From: Azoarcus sp. Aa7
GTDB lineage: Bacteria > Pseudomonadota > Gammaproteobacteria > Burkholderiales > Rhodocyclaceae
Direction: 5' to 3'
Assembly (NCBI RefSeq): GCF_014822185.1
Contig: NZ_QVLR01000028.1
Location: 62,001 to 126,000 of the forward strand
Length of the DNA stretch: 64,000 bases
Both the position numbers and the translations under genes were made by a program. Shown here piece by piece: positions 25,564 to 36,764 of the stretch (the first letter of the stretch is position 1; the number at the start of each line of letters is the position of its first letter). A model generated the notes under the pieces. The model saw nothing but the letters and a program-made list of their open reading frames with translations, was not told the origin of the DNA and made no database searches.

Positions 25564-26439
25564 ATGTCGACCAAACACCCCATCATCGCCGTCACCGGCT
25601 CGTCGGGCGCCGGCACCACGACGGTCAAGCACACCTTCGAGGCGATCTTCCATCGCGAGAACGTGAACGCGGCCATCGTCGAGGGCGACAGCTTCCACCG
25701 CTACACCCGCGAGGAGATGACGAAGCTGATCGAGGAAGCCGAACGGGCGGGCCAGCGGGGCATCAGCCATTTCGGCCCCGAGGCGAACCTCGTGGAGGAA
25801 CTGGAAGCCCTGTTCCGCGCCTACGGCAAGTCCGCGACGGGACGCCATCGCAGCTACATCCACGACGCCGAACGCGCGGCACGCACCGGCCTGCCGATCG
25901 GCAGCTTCGCGGAGTGGGAGGATCTCCCCGTCGGCACCGACTGCCTGTTCTACGAAGGGCTGCACGGCGCGCTCGTGACCGACAAGGTCGACGTCGCCCG
26001 CCACGTCGACCTCCTGATCGGCGTCGCGCCGACGATCAACCTAGAATGGATCCAGAAGCTGCACCGCGATACGCGCGAGCGCGGCTACTCGCCCGAGGCG
26101 GTGCAGGACACGATCCTGCGGCGCATGTACGACTACGTGCATTACATCGTCCCGCAGTTCTCGCGCACGCACATCAACTTCCAGCGCGTGCCGGTCGTCG
26201 ACACCTCCAACCCCTTCATCGCGCGCGAAGTGCCCACGCTCGACGAGTCGATGGTGGTGATCCGCTTCAAGGACCCGCGCGGCGTCGATTTCCCCTACCT
26301 GCTGCGCATGATCCACGATGCGTTCATGTCGCGCGCAAACAGCATCGTGATTCCCGGCGGCAAGCTCGATCTCGCGATGCAGCTCATCCTCACGCCGCTG
26401 ATCTGGAAGCTGATGGAGCGCCGGCGCGAAGCGATCTGA
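25564..26439 (+). CDS. prkB: Phosphoribulokinase (bacterial class)
   Basis: Phosphorylates ribulose 5-phosphate to ribulose 1,5-bisphosphate, the Calvin-cycle step that makes the RuBisCO substrate. The 291-aa length matches bacterial octameric enzymes. Motifs are the P-loop [29 protein letters not shown] with the catalytic Asp, [20 protein letters not shown] and LFYEGLHGA. RuBisCO is not in the window, but transketolase, GAPDH, phosphoglycerate kinase and aldolase genes follow. Calvin-type function is established for the family; use in this strain is inferred. Confidence 0.93.
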   Translation: MSTKHPIIAVTGSSGAGTTTVKHTFEAIFHRENVNAAIVEGDSFHRYTREEMTKLIEEAERAGQRGISHFGPEANLVEELEALFRAYGKSATGRHRSYIHDAERAARTGLPIGSFAEWEDLPVGTDCLFYEGLHGALVTDKVDVARHVDLLIGVAPTINLEWIQKLHRDTRERGYSPEAVQDTILRRMYDYVHYIVPQFSRTHINFQRVPVVDTSNPFIAREVPTLDESMVVIRFKDPRGVDFPYLLRMIHDAFMSRANSIVIPGGKLDLAMQLILTPLIWKLMERRREAI

Positions 26440-26542
26440 AGCCCCGAGAGACGCGCGGCGGCACGATATTTGGCCTGAACGCACAGGGGCTTGGCGCGTT
26501 TTGCAGCGCAGCAGGCGCTACCCAAGCCCCCCGTTTTTCGGC

Positions 26543-26548
26543 GATAAT
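26543..26548 (+). promoter_or_regulatory. Putative tkt -10 element
   Basis: GATAAT in CGGCGATAATCCGG, 39 bp before the tkt ATG, within the 148-bp prkB-tkt gap; no clear -35. Confidence 0.3.
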
Positions 26549-26587
26549 CCGGCCTTTTCCCAGCCGGCCAAAAGGCCCGAGAGATCC

Positions 26588-28633
<2,046 letters not shown>

Positions 28634-28732
28634 CGCGTCGGGGCCCGCCCTCCCGGCGCAGTCGGCGCCGGCAGTCCGCGGCGCCGGCGTTCAGATTGTG
28701 TTGTTTGTATCAATGCTCCGGGAGAATCCTCG

Positions 28733-29749
28733 ATGACCATCAAACTCGCCATCAACGGCTACGGCCGCATCGGTCGCTGCACGCTGCGCGCCCTGTACGA
28801 ACTCGGTCTGCGCGACCAGTTCGAAGTCGTTGCGATCAACGCCTCCGGCGACCTGGCGACCAATGCCCACCTGACGAAGTACGACACGACCCACGGTCGC
28901 TTCGCCTTCCCGGTGGAGACCGAAGGCGACAACGTGCTGATCGTCAATGGCGACCGCATCCCCTTCTTTTCGACCAAGGATCCGCTGGGCGTGAACTGGG
29001 GCGACCTGGGGGTCGATGTGCTGCTCGAATGCACCGGCGCCTACACCGCCAAGGCCAAGGCCGAAGTGCTGCTCAAGCAGGGTGCGAAGAAGGTCCTGAT
29101 CTCGGCGCCGGGTGGCGACGACGTCGATGCGACGATCGTCTATGGCGTGAACCACGACATCCTGACCGCCGCGATGACCGTGGTGTCGAACGCGTCGTGC
29201 ACCACCAACTGCCTGGCGCCGGTTGCCAAGGTGCTGCAGGACAACATCGGCATCGAAAAGGGCCTGATGACGACCGTGCACGCCTACACCAACGACCAGG
29301 TGCTGGTCGACGTGCGCCACAAGGACCTGCGCCGCGCGCGCGCCGCGGCGCAGAACATCATCCCGACCAAGACCGGCGCCGCGAAGGCCGTCGGTCTGGT
29401 GCTGCCCGCACTGAAGGGCAAGTTCGACGGCTTCGCGCTGCGCGTGCCGGTGATGAACGTGTCGCTGGTCGACCTGACCTTCACTGCGAGCCGCGCGACC
29501 TCGAAGGACGAGATCAACGCGCTGATGAAGGAAGCCTCCAAGGGCGCGCTGAAGGGCGTCCTCGCGGTGAACGAGGACCCTCTGGTATCGATGGACTTCA
29601 ATCACGACGCGCACTCGTCGATCTTCGACGCCACCCAGACGCGCGTGATGGACGGCAATCTGGTGAAGGTGCTCGCCTGGTACGACAACGAGTGGGGTTA
29701 CTCCTGCCGCATGCTCGACGCCGCGCGCGCGTTCCATCAGGCCAAGTAA
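28733..29749 (+). CDS. gap: Glyceraldehyde-3-phosphate dehydrogenase with NADP-type cofactor site
   Basis: A GAPDH of 338 aa. The catalytic Cys is in [12 protein letters not shown], with the His in [10 protein letters not shown]. The nucleotide site NGYGRIGR (8-15) is followed by INASGDL, where the Asp that binds the adenosine ribose in NAD-dependent enzymes (usual AIND) is replaced by Ala37. The same NAS sequence is found in NADP-using gluconeogenic GapB of Bacillus. The enzyme is therefore probably NADP-accepting and suited to Calvin-cycle or gluconeogenic flux. It lies between tkt and pgk; a hairpin terminator separates it from pgk. Confidence 0.93.
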   Translation: MTIKLAINGYGRIGRCTLRALYELGLRDQFEVVAINASGDLATNAHLTKYDTTHGRFAFPVETEGDNVLIVNGDRIPFFSTKDPLGVNWGDLGVDVLLECTGAYTAKAKAEVLLKQGAKKVLISAPGGDDVDATIVYGVNHDILTAAMTVVSNASCTTNCLAPVAKVLQDNIGIEKGLMTTVHAYTNDQVLVDVRHKDLRRARAAAQNIIPTKTGAAKAVGLVLPALKGKFDGFALRVPVMNVSLVDLTFTASRATSKDEINALMKEASKGALKGVLAVNEDPLVSMDFNHDAHSSIFDATQTRVMDGNLVKVLAWYDNEWGYSCRMLDAARAFHQAK

Positions 29750-29772
29750 GCACCTCATTCAGCACGCAATGC

Positions 29773-29798
29773 AACGCCCTGCTCCGCGGGGCGTTTTT
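29773..29798 (+). terminator. Hairpin terminator/attenuator between gap and pgk
   Basis: A 7-bp stem AACGCCC/GGGCGTT (29773-29779 and 29789-29795) with a 9-nt loop, running into five T residues. It lies within the 66-bp gap, so it would lower read-through from gap into pgk. Confidence 0.75.
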
Positions 29799-29815
29799 CC
29801 ATCGGGAACGAATCC

Positions 29816-31000
29816 ATGCAAGTCAAGAAACTCGTCGACCTCAACGTCACCGGCAAGCGCGTCTTCATCCGCGCCGACCTCAACGTGCCGCAGGACGAGG
29901 CCGGCAACATCGTCGAGGACACCCGCATCCGCGCGTCGCTGCCGTCGATCAAGTACTGCCTCGACAACGGCGCCGCGGTCATGGTCACCTCGCACCTCGG
30001 ACGCCCGACCGAGGGCGAATGCCGCGCCGAAGACACGCTCGCGCCGATCGCGGTGCGCCTGGGCGAACTGCTGCACAAGCCGGTGCGCCTGATCCGCGAC
30101 TGGGTCGAGGGCGGCTTCGAAGTGAAGCCGGGCGAAGTCGTCCTGCTCGAAAACTGCCGCTGCAACAAGGGCGAGAAGAAGGACAACGAAGAGCTGGCGA
30201 AGAAGATGGCCGCGCTGTGCGACATCTACGTCAATGACGCCTTCGGCACCGCCCACCGCGCCGAGGCGACGACCCACGGCATCGCCCGCTTCGCCCCGGT
30301 CGCGTGCGCCGGCATGCTGATGGGCGCGGAGATCGACGCGCTCACCAAGGCCACCGAAAGCCCGGCCCGCCCACTCGTCGCAATCGTCGGCGGCGCCAAG
30401 GTGTCGAGCAAGCTGACCATCCTGAAGACCCTGGCGCAGAAGGTCGACCAGCTGATCGTCGGCGGCGGCATCGCCAACACCTTCCTGCTCGCCTCGGGCC
30501 ACCGCATCGGCGACTCGCTCGCCGAGCCCGAGCTGGTCAAGGAAGCGCAGGCCGTCATCGACATCATGAAGGCACGCGGAGCCGACGTGCCGCTGCCGGT
30601 CGACGTCGTCGTCGCGGACGAGGTCTCCGCGCTGGCGCGCGCGAACCGCATCCCGGTCGAGGAAGTCGGCCCGCACGACCGCATCCTCGACGTCGGCCCG
30701 AAGACCTCGGCGAAGCTCGCCGACATCATCGCCCACGCCGGCACCATCGTGTGGAACGGCCCGGTCGGCGTGTTCGAGCACAACCAGTTCGCCGGCGGCA
30801 CGAAGATGATGGCCTCGGCGATCGCGCACTCCGACGCCTTCTGCATCGCGGGCGGCGGCGACACGCTAGCGGCGATCGCGAAGTTCCACATCGCCCAGGA
30901 CGTCGGCTACATCTCGACCGGCGGCGGCGCCTTCCTCGAGTTCCTCGAAGGCAAGACCCTGCCGGCGATCGCGGCGCTGGAAGGGCGCTTCAACGACTGA
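29816..31000 (+). CDS. pgk: Phosphoglycerate kinase
   Basis: Interconverts 1,3-bisphosphoglycerate and 3-phosphoglycerate with ATP/ADP. The product is 394 aa. Motifs are [12 protein letters not shown] near the N-terminus, [26 protein letters not shown]-type substrate loop (seen as [16 protein letters not shown]), [21 protein letters not shown] and [11 protein letters not shown]. It follows gap in the order usual for betaproteobacteria. A long palindrome follows. Confidence 0.96.
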   Translation: MQVKKLVDLNVTGKRVFIRADLNVPQDEAGNIVEDTRIRASLPSIKYCLDNGAAVMVTSHLGRPTEGECRAEDTLAPIAVRLGELLHKPVRLIRDWVEGGFEVKPGEVVLLENCRCNKGEKKDNEELAKKMAALCDIYVNDAFGTAHRAEATTHGIARFAPVACAGMLMGAEIDALTKATESPARPLVAIVGGAKVSSKLTILKTLAQKVDQLIVGGGIANTFLLASGHRIGDSLAEPELVKEAQAVIDIMKARGADVPLPVDVVVADEVSALARANRIPVEEVGPHDRILDVGPKTSAKLADIIAHAGTIVWNGPVGVFEHNQFAGGTKMMASAIAHSDAFCIAGGGDTLAAIAKFHIAQDVGYISTGGGAFLEFLEGKTLPAIAALEGRFND

Positions 31001-31045
31001 GGCAATCCTCGCGCGATGCGGGCCCGGCAACAGCGCGGGCCCGAC

Positions 31046-31079
31046 ATGAAGAAGGCCACCCGAGGGTGGCCTTCTTCAT
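31046..31079. terminator. Palindromic terminator after pgk
   Basis: A 16-bp perfect inverted repeat ATGAAGAAGGCCACCC/GGGTGGCCTTCTTCAT with a 2-nt centre, between the convergent pgk and the small Cys-tailed gene. The ends lack a long T-run, but the symmetry suits bidirectional stopping. Confidence 0.75.
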
Positions 31080-31108
31080 TCATTACCGAGCGGAAGCCCA
31101 GCAAACGC

Positions 31109-31357
31109 TCAGCCGCAGCTGCAGCTCCCGCAGCCGCCGCACTTCTGCTTGCGCGTGACGAGATACGCCGCGATCTGGTCGCGATCGAATTCGAACTCGT
31201 CGCTGCTGCCGTAACCGATCCCTGGCTGGAAGGTCTCGCCATCGATCACGATGGTCAGCGCGTGCAGGTCGCTTGCGGGATCGTGCGCGACCGAAAGGTC
31301 GTAGCTGCCGCCGCGCGGCAGGCTGTCGAGCAGGGAGCGGGTAACGTCGTCGATCAT
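31109..31357 (-). CDS. Hypothetical small protein with Cys/Gly-rich C-terminal tail (82 aa)
   Basis: I do not recognise the family. The body (residues 1-70) looks like a small alpha/beta domain (SYDLSVAHD, ALTIVIDGETFQPGIGYG, FDRDQIAAYLV) and the last ten residues are CGGCGSCSCG, four cysteines spaced for metal or haem/thiol chemistry. The ATG at 31357 has GGATGA about 9 nt upstream; a longer frame to 31420 has no support. It lies 112 bp downstream of the tandem-Cache gene on the same strand. A metal-binding role is inferred only from the tail. Confidence 0.7.
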   Translation of the reverse strand: MIDDVTRSLLDSLPRGGSYDLSVAHDPASDLHALTIVIDGETFQPGIGYGSSDEFEFDRDQIAAYLVTRKQKCGGCGSCSCG

Positions 31358-31469
31358 GGGCGCTTCATCCTTCAGGGGGTAATCATTCGCCGGACGGCAT
31401 GGCGTCCGACGGCGGTGCATTCTCCCGGATCGGCCTTCGCGGGATATTGTCGGAGGTCAACCCGATGCG

Positions 31470-32345
31470 TCAACGCGTGTAATAGCCGACGCCGACCAGC
31501 ATGTCGTCCACGCGCCGGATGAACGAATGCTTGGTCTCCAGCTTGTCGGTGACCGGGTTGCGCCACGCGTAGTCGAGCTCGCCCTCGCCCTTGCGGCTGA
31601 CGATATTCACCATGTCGGCGACGATCGCCTTGCCCTTGGGGTCGCGCACCGCACGCCCGTCGCTGCCGACCAGCTTGGGCATCGCACCGTGCGCGAGGAA
31701 ACGCTGCGAATTCATGTCGATCGCGAACACGTAGAGATCGTCCTGCACGAAGCCACCGTCGAGCGAGTTGAAGGCGACGACAGCCGTCTGCGTCCCCTTC
31801 TCCTTCACCGCCGCAACCGCGCGGTTCAGCAGCTCCTTCGCCTGCGCCGGCGTCGCGCGCGGCACGTAATAACCGACTGCGATGATGCGTTCGCCGACCT
31901 TGCGGAACAGCGTCACCTTCGGCTCCTCGCGGTTGTCGACACGATTGAGCCAGCGATACTCGACACGCCCTGCCTCGCTCTTCGCCGCGACGTCGAGCAT
32001 CTCGCGGAAGAAGGGCTTGCCGGCCGCATCCTGCATGGTCGCCACGTTGCGCCCTACCAGGACCACCGAGGAGCCGCCGCTCGCGAGCATGGTGCCATCC
32101 GTACTCAGGGCGTACACATACAGCTCGCGGTCCTTGAACTGCGGCGCACGGTTGAATTCGTCGAACGCCGCATCGCCGACTTCGCGAAAACGCACCACCG
32201 CCTTGTCGAGCAGGCGCAGGCTGCGATTCTCGTCGGCACGCTGCACGAGGGTCCCCTGTCCCGATGCGGACGCAGGGTCGACGGCAAACACGGGCGGCGT
32301 CATCAGGACGAGCACACACAAGGATGCGACGGGAGCGAGTTTCAT
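31470..32345 (-). CDS. Periplasmic protein with two tandem Cache domains
   Basis: A 291-aa secreted protein: signal peptide 1-21 (TPPVFA), then two clearly homologous single-Cache units. The first contains LYVYALSTDGTMLAS and VEYRWLNRVDNREEP ending RIIAVGYYV; the second contains LYVFAIDMNSQRFLAHG and LDYAWRNPVTDKLETK ending MLVGVGYYTR. Cache domains bind small ligands outside the cytoplasm, normally as part of chemoreceptors or kinases; this one has no membrane helix or output domain and so must work through a partner or as a binding protein. A perfect TATAAT lies 40 bp upstream. It is divergent from pyk. Confidence 0.85.
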   Translation of the reverse strand: MKLAPVASLCVLVLMTPPVFAVDPASASGQGTLVQRADENRSLRLLDKAVVRFREVGDAAFDEFNRAPQFKDRELYVYALSTDGTMLASGGSSVVLVGRNVATMQDAAGKPFFREMLDVAAKSEAGRVEYRWLNRVDNREEPKVTLFRKVGERIIAVGYYVPRATPAQAKELLNRAVAAVKEKGTQTAVVAFNSLDGGFVQDDLYVFAIDMNSQRFLAHGAMPKLVGSDGRAVRDPKGKAIVADMVNIVSRKGEGELDYAWRNPVTDKLETKHSFIRRVDDMLVGVGYYTR

Positions 32346-32384
32346 GGTATTCGGAAGTCCGGTGATTGAATTGATGAAGACAAA

Positions 32385-32390
32385 ATTATA
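32385..32390 (-). promoter_or_regulatory. Perfect -10 TATAAT upstream of the tandem-Cache gene
   Basis: TATAAT on the minus strand with a 39-nt leader to the ATG at 32345. No recognisable -35. A TAGAAT (32491-32496) on the plus strand in the same gap could serve pyk. Confidence 0.45.
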
Positions 32391-32530
32391 GGAAGCCTCA
32401 GCATCTGTCGAGAGGGCGAACGAGCCCTGCCCGCGGGCGAGACGCCGCGCAGCGCGGCCATGTCGGCCCCGTCGCCCGGCCGCGTGCAGGTAGAATCGTG
32501 TTCTCGGATGCATATCGACACGGAGACAAC

Positions 32531-33979
32531 ATGCTGCGCCACACGAAGATCGTCGCCACCCTGGGCCCGGCCTCGTCCGACCCGCAAGTCCTGGAACGCA
32601 TGGTGCATGCGGGGATCGACGTCGTGCGCATGAATTTTTCGCACGGCAAGGCGGAAGACCACATCGCCCGCGCAACGGCAATCCGCGAGGCCTCCGAGCG
32701 GGCCGGCCGGCCGGTGGGCATCCTCGCCGACCTGCAGGGCCCCAAGATCCGCGTCGGGAAGTTCGCCGGCGACCGGGTGCAGCTGCACAAGGACGCGGAG
32801 TTCATCCTCGACGCACGCTGCGAACTGGGCGACACGACGCGCGTCGGTCTCGACTACAAGAACCTGCCCCGGGACGTGAAGACGGGCGACGTCCTGCTGC
32901 TCGACGACGGGCGCATCAAGCTGGTCGTCAACCGCGTCGTCGGCGCCGAGATCCACACCATCGTGCGGGTCGGCGGCGAGCTGTCGAACAACAAGGGCAT
33001 CAACCGCCAGGGCGGCGGCCTCACCGCGCCCGCGCTGACCGCGAAGGACATGGACGACATCAAGACCGCCGCCCTCATCGGCGTCGACTTCGTGGCCGTC
33101 TCCTTCCCCAAGAGCGCCGCCGACATGTACATGGCGCAGCAGCTGCTGCGCGCGGCCGGCTGCGAGGCCCTGCTGATCGCGAAGATCGAGCGCACCGAGG
33201 CGGTCGCCAACCTCGACGAGATCCTCGACGCCTCCGACGGCATCATGGTCGCCCGCGGCGACCTCGCGGTCGAGGTCGGCGACGCGGCCGTCCCGGCGCT
33301 GCAGAAGAAGATGATCCGCGCGGCGCGCGACCGCAACAAGCTGACGATCACCGCGACGCAGATGATGGAATCGATGATCGGCAGCCCGGTGCCGACACGC
33401 GCGGAGGTCTCCGACGTCGCCAATGCGGTGCTGGACGGCACCGACGCGGTGATGCTGTCGGCGGAGACCGCGTCGGGCAAGTACCCGGTCGATGTCGTCG
33501 AGGCGATGAGCCGCGTGTGCCTCGAAGCGGAGAAGTCCGCCGAGGTCACGCTCGACCGCGAAGTGCTCAACCGCGTGTTCACACGCATCGACCAGTCGAT
33601 CGCGATGGCGGCGATCTGGACCGCGTGGCACCTGAAGGTCAAGGCGATCGCCTCGCTCACGCAGACCGGCTCGACCGCGCTGTGGATGAGCCGCCTCAAC
33701 AGCGGCGTGCCGATCTACGCATTGACACCCGAGATGGCCTCGCGCAACCAGATGACGCTGTACCGCGAGGTCTTCCCGCTGCTGATGTCGCAGATGCACC
33801 AGGACCGCGACCTGATGCTGTGGGAGGCCGAACAGATCCTGCTCGACCAGGGCGTCGTCGAGCACGGCGACCTCATCGTGCTGACCATCGGAGAGCCGAT
33901 CGGCGCCTCCGGCGGCACGAACACGCTCAAGATCGTGCGCGTCGGCGAACATCCGGCACCGCATCTCAACGACCAATGA
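32531..33979 (+). CDS. pyk: Pyruvate kinase
   Basis: Converts phosphoenolpyruvate and ADP to pyruvate and ATP. The product is 482 aa. Motifs are TKIVATLGPAS, VRMNFSHG, ADLQGPKIR, the catalytic IAKIER with DGIMVARGDLAVEVG, and TATQMMESM. The C-terminal domain ends in GASGGTNTLKIVRVG. The ATG at 32531 has GGAG upstream and opens on the conserved LRHTKIVATLGP; an earlier ATG at 32498 lies in the leader. bluB follows after 53 bp. Confidence 0.95.
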   Translation: MLRHTKIVATLGPASSDPQVLERMVHAGIDVVRMNFSHGKAEDHIARATAIREASERAGRPVGILADLQGPKIRVGKFAGDRVQLHKDAEFILDARCELGDTTRVGLDYKNLPRDVKTGDVLLLDDGRIKLVVNRVVGAEIHTIVRVGGELSNNKGINRQGGGLTAPALTAKDMDDIKTAALIGVDFVAVSFPKSAADMYMAQQLLRAAGCEALLIAKIERTEAVANLDEILDASDGIMVARGDLAVEVGDAAVPALQKKMIRAARDRNKLTITATQMMESMIGSPVPTRAEVSDVANAVLDGTDAVMLSAETASGKYPVDVVEAMSRVCLEAEKSAEVTLDREVLNRVFTRIDQSIAMAAIWTAWHLKVKAIASLTQTGSTALWMSRLNSGVPIYALTPEMASRNQMTLYREVFPLLMSQMHQDRDLMLWEAEQILLDQGVVEHGDLIVLTIGEPIGASGGTNTLKIVRVGEHPAPHLNDQ

Positions 33980-34032
33980 GTCAGCGAGAGAATGGCCCGT
34001 TCGCCGTCCACTGCGCTTCACAAGGGGATTCG

Positions 34033-34788
34033 ATGAAGAGCACCGCTCCCGGCCAACAGGCCCACCATCATTTCGACGACGCCGAGCGCGCCGCCGTGTA
34101 TCGCAACATCCTCGCGCGGCGCGACGTGCGCGGCCAGTTCCTGCCCGATCCGGTCGCCGACGACATGCTCGCGCGCATCCTCACCGCCGCGCACTTCGCC
34201 CCCTCGGTCGGCTTCATGCAGCCGTGGAGCTTCATCCTCGTCCGCGACCAGACCGTGAAGCAGCGCGTGCACGACGCCTTCACGCTCGCCAACGCCGAAG
34301 CCGCGCAGATGTTCGAAGGCAAGCAGCGCGAGGTGTATTCCGGCCTGCGCCTGCAGGGCATCCTCGAGGCGCCGATCAACCTGTGCATCACCTGCGACCG
34401 CGACCGCGCCGGCCCGGTCGTGATCGGCCGCACACACATCAAGGCGATGGATCTCTATAGCTCGGTGTGCGCCGTGCAGAACCTGTGGCTCGCCGCCCGC
34501 GCCGAAGGGCTGGGCGTGGGCTGGGTAAGCATCTTCCGCCAGTCGGCGATCCGCGAGATCCTGTCCTTGCCCGAACGCATCATGCCGGTCGCCTACCTGT
34601 GCATCGGCCACGTCAGCCACTTCCTCGACCAGCCGGAACTGCAGACCGCCGGCTGGCGCCAGCGCCTGCCGCTCGACGAGCTCGTGCATTTCGACGGCTG
34701 GGGCGGCGACAGCGCGGACGCCGCATCGCTGCGCGAGGCGCTGCGCGCGGCCCAGGCGCTCGCGGCGCAGGGCCTGCCACCCCTCTGA
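34033..34788 (+). CDS. bluB: 5,6-dimethylbenzimidazole synthase (BluB), nitroreductase fold
   Basis: An oxygen-dependent enzyme that breaks down reduced FMN to 5,6-dimethylbenzimidazole, the lower ligand of vitamin B12. The product is 251 aa. Diagnostic blocks are ILARRDVRGQFLPDPV, AAHFAPSVGFMQPWSFI, APINLCITCDRDRAGPVVIG and AMDLYSSVCAVQNLWLAARAEGLGVGW. AAGGGGA lies 4 nt before the ATG. No other cobalamin gene is nearby; it sits between pyk and fba. Confidence 0.9.
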   Translation: MKSTAPGQQAHHHFDDAERAAVYRNILARRDVRGQFLPDPVADDMLARILTAAHFAPSVGFMQPWSFILVRDQTVKQRVHDAFTLANAEAAQMFEGKQREVYSGLRLQGILEAPINLCITCDRDRAGPVVIGRTHIKAMDLYSSVCAVQNLWLAARAEGLGVGWVSIFRQSAIREILSLPERIMPVAYLCIGHVSHFLDQPELQTAGWRQRLPLDELVHFDGWGGDSADAASLREALRAAQALAAQGLPPL

Positions 34789-34857
34789 CGTGACGGGGCG
34801 GCAGCGGGTATTTGCATGCCGTTTCCTTCGCCGGACCCACCGCCGCCCAACAAACGC

Positions 34858-34863
34858 TAAAAT
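34858..34863 (+). promoter_or_regulatory. Putative fba -10 element
   Basis: TAAAAT in ACGCTAAAATGCG, 60 bp before the fba ATG, in the 135-bp bluB-fba gap; no clear -35. Confidence 0.35.
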
Positions 34864-34923
34864 GCGTGCCAATTCGCAACCCGGCACGTTTGTCGTGCCT
34901 GCACTTGATACCGGAGAAGGACA

Positions 34924-35988
34924 ATGCCCCTCGTTTCCATGCGCCAGCTGCTCGATCATGCCGCCGAAAACGGCTACGGTTTGCCGGCGTTCAACGTCAA
35001 TAACCTCGAGCAGGTCCAGGCGATCATGGAAGCCGCGGCCGAATGCGACAGCCCGGTGATCATGCAGGCCTCGGCCGGCGCCCGGAAGTACGCCGGCGAA
35101 GCCTTCCTGCGCCACCTGATCGATGCCGCCGTCGAGGCCTATCCGCAGATCCCCGTTGTGATGCACCAGGACCACGGCCAGTCGCCCGCAATCTGCATGG
35201 GCGCGATCCGTTCGGGCTTCTCCAGCGTGATGATGGACGGCTCACTGATGGAAGACGGCAAGACCCCGTCCTCGTACGAGTATAACGTCGCGGTGAGCCG
35301 CGAGGTCGTGAAGTTCTCGCACGCCATCGGCGTCACCGTGGAGGCCGAACTGGGCTGCCTCGGCTCGCTCGAAACCGGCCAGGCCGGTGAAGAGGACGGG
35401 GTCGGCGCGGAAGGCACGCTGGACCACTCGATGCTGCTCACCGACCCCGACCAGGCCGCCGACTTCGTCAAGCAGACCGACTGCGACGCGCTGGCGATCG
35501 CGATCGGCACCAGCCACGGCGCCTACAAGTTCACGCGCAAGCCGACCGGCGACATCCTCGCGATGGAGCGCGTGAAGGCGATCCACGCGCGCCTGCCGAA
35601 CACCCACCTGGTGATGCACGGGTCGTCGAGCGTGCCGCAGGAGCTGCTCGAGATCATCCGCCAGTACGGCGGCGACATGAAGGAAACCTACGGCGTGCCG
35701 GTCGAGGAGATCCAGACCGCGATCAGGTTCGGCGTGCGCAAGATCAACATCGACACCGACATCCGCCTCGCGATGACCGGCGCGGTGCGCAAGTTCCTGT
35801 TCGAGAATCCGTCGAAGTTCGATCCGCGCGAATTCCTCAAGCCGGCCCGCGAAGCCGCCAAGCTGGTGTGCAAGGCGCGCTTCGAGGCTTTCGGCTGCGC
35901 CGGCCAGGCGAGCCGCATCAAGCCGGCGTCGCTGGAAAAGATCGCCGCGCGCTACAAGTCCGGCGAGCTCACGCAGGTCGTCCGCTAA
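34924..35988 (+). CDS. fba: Class II fructose-1,6-bisphosphate aldolase (Calvin type)
   Basis: A zinc enzyme of 354 aa that cleaves or forms fructose 1,6-bisphosphate and, in autotrophs, sedoheptulose 1,7-bisphosphate. Zinc and catalytic motifs are [35 protein letters not shown] and [12 protein letters not shown], with [11 protein letters not shown] near the C-terminus. The length and the HQDHGQ motif match the CbbA-like subgroup. GGAGAAGGA precedes the ATG. Together with prkB, tkt, gap and pgk it completes most of a Calvin-cycle regeneration set. Confidence 0.94.
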   Translation: MPLVSMRQLLDHAAENGYGLPAFNVNNLEQVQAIMEAAAECDSPVIMQASAGARKYAGEAFLRHLIDAAVEAYPQIPVVMHQDHGQSPAICMGAIRSGFSSVMMDGSLMEDGKTPSSYEYNVAVSREVVKFSHAIGVTVEAELGCLGSLETGQAGEEDGVGAEGTLDHSMLLTDPDQAADFVKQTDCDALAIAIGTSHGAYKFTRKPTGDILAMERVKAIHARLPNTHLVMHGSSSVPQELLEIIRQYGGDMKETYGVPVEEIQTAIRFGVRKINIDTDIRLAMTGAVRKFLFENPSKFDPREFLKPAREAAKLVCKARFEAFGCAGQASRIKPASLEKIAARYKSGELTQVVR

Positions 35989-36002
35989 GACCTTTGCCCG
36001 GC

Positions 36003-36020
36003 CCGCGCCTTCGGGCGCGG
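36003..36020 (+). other. UUCG-capped hairpin after fba
   Basis: A 7-bp stem CCGCGCC/GGCGCGG capped by a TTCG tetraloop, in the 37-bp gap between fba and the next gene. No T-run follows, so it is more likely an mRNA-stabilising end or processing site than a terminator. Confidence 0.55.
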
Positions 36021-36025
36021 AACCC

Positions 36026-36709
36026 ATGCGCAGCCCCATGTCCAAGGCAAATCTGAAGCTCACCGTCGGCTTCGAGTTCGAACTCGAAGCGCCCGCCGCA
36101 TTTCTCGATGGCAGTCACGAGAAGTTATGCAAGGCCGTGCAGGAACTGCTCGGCGCGATGGTGCTGCAGGGAATGCCGACCGTCACGGCCAAGCAGCTCG
36201 GGAAGGCCGGAATCGCGGTGGTTTCCCACCACCATCACCTCGACGTCCTGAACACCGCGGCGGCGGCGATTCCCCGCGAGGAACTGGTCGCCGCCGGCCC
36301 GCACCTCACCGACGACGAGCTCGACCAGCTCACGCGCCGCTCGGCCGGGCGCGTGCCCCTCGCCGACGTCGAGCGGGCGCGCTTCCTGCGCCGGCATGCG
36401 CTCGCGCTCGCGGGCGAGTTCCGCATGGTGCCCTGCGTGGTCGGGGCGCGCCTGAACTCGGGCAAGGACGCCACGCTCAACGCGCGACTGAATCTCACCA
36501 ACGGCAGCGTGCTGGTGAGCGACCAGGACCGCCAGAGCCGCTTGCAGGCCAATCAGGAAGGGCTGGTGGTGGCGATCCAAGGCGCGGACGTGCGCCTGCG
36601 CGGCGCCTGTGCCGGACACACGCTGAGCGGCCCGGTGATCGAGGTGGCACTCGGCGAACTCGCCGCGCACCACGACGCCCTCATCGCCATCTGGCAAAAA
36701 AACAGCTGA
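36026..36709 (+). CDS. Hypothetical protein (227 aa)
   Basis: I do not recognise the family. The protein is soluble with no signal peptide. It contains a natural four-histidine run (VVSHHHHLDVLN, about residues 69-80), an N-terminal segment LTVGFEFELEAPAAFLD, a helical middle (LTDDELDQLTRRSAGR) and a beta-rich C-terminal half (NARLNLTNGSVLVSDQDRQSRLQ, GLVVAIQGADVRLRGACAG). It follows fba by 37 bp and is probably in its transcript. The ATG at 36026 has GGA 6 nt upstream; the ATG at 36038 is the alternative. The His run might bind metal. Confidence 0.65.
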   Translation: MRSPMSKANLKLTVGFEFELEAPAAFLDGSHEKLCKAVQELLGAMVLQGMPTVTAKQLGKAGIAVVSHHHHLDVLNTAAAAIPREELVAAGPHLTDDELDQLTRRSAGRVPLADVERARFLRRHALALAGEFRMVPCVVGARLNSGKDATLNARLNLTNGSVLVSDQDRQSRLQANQEGLVVAIQGADVRLRGACAGHTLSGPVIEVALGELAAHHDALIAIWQKNS

Positions 36710-36764
36710 GCCGGCCCGGCGCGAAGCAGGCCATCCCCGGGAAGACTTCCGCCAGCCCCGCCGC

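Noticed and set aside
36228-36242. His-tag or vector-derived sequence (HHHH) in the protein at 36026
   Set aside because: The run is only four His, uses mixed codons and lies in the middle of a natural-looking protein.
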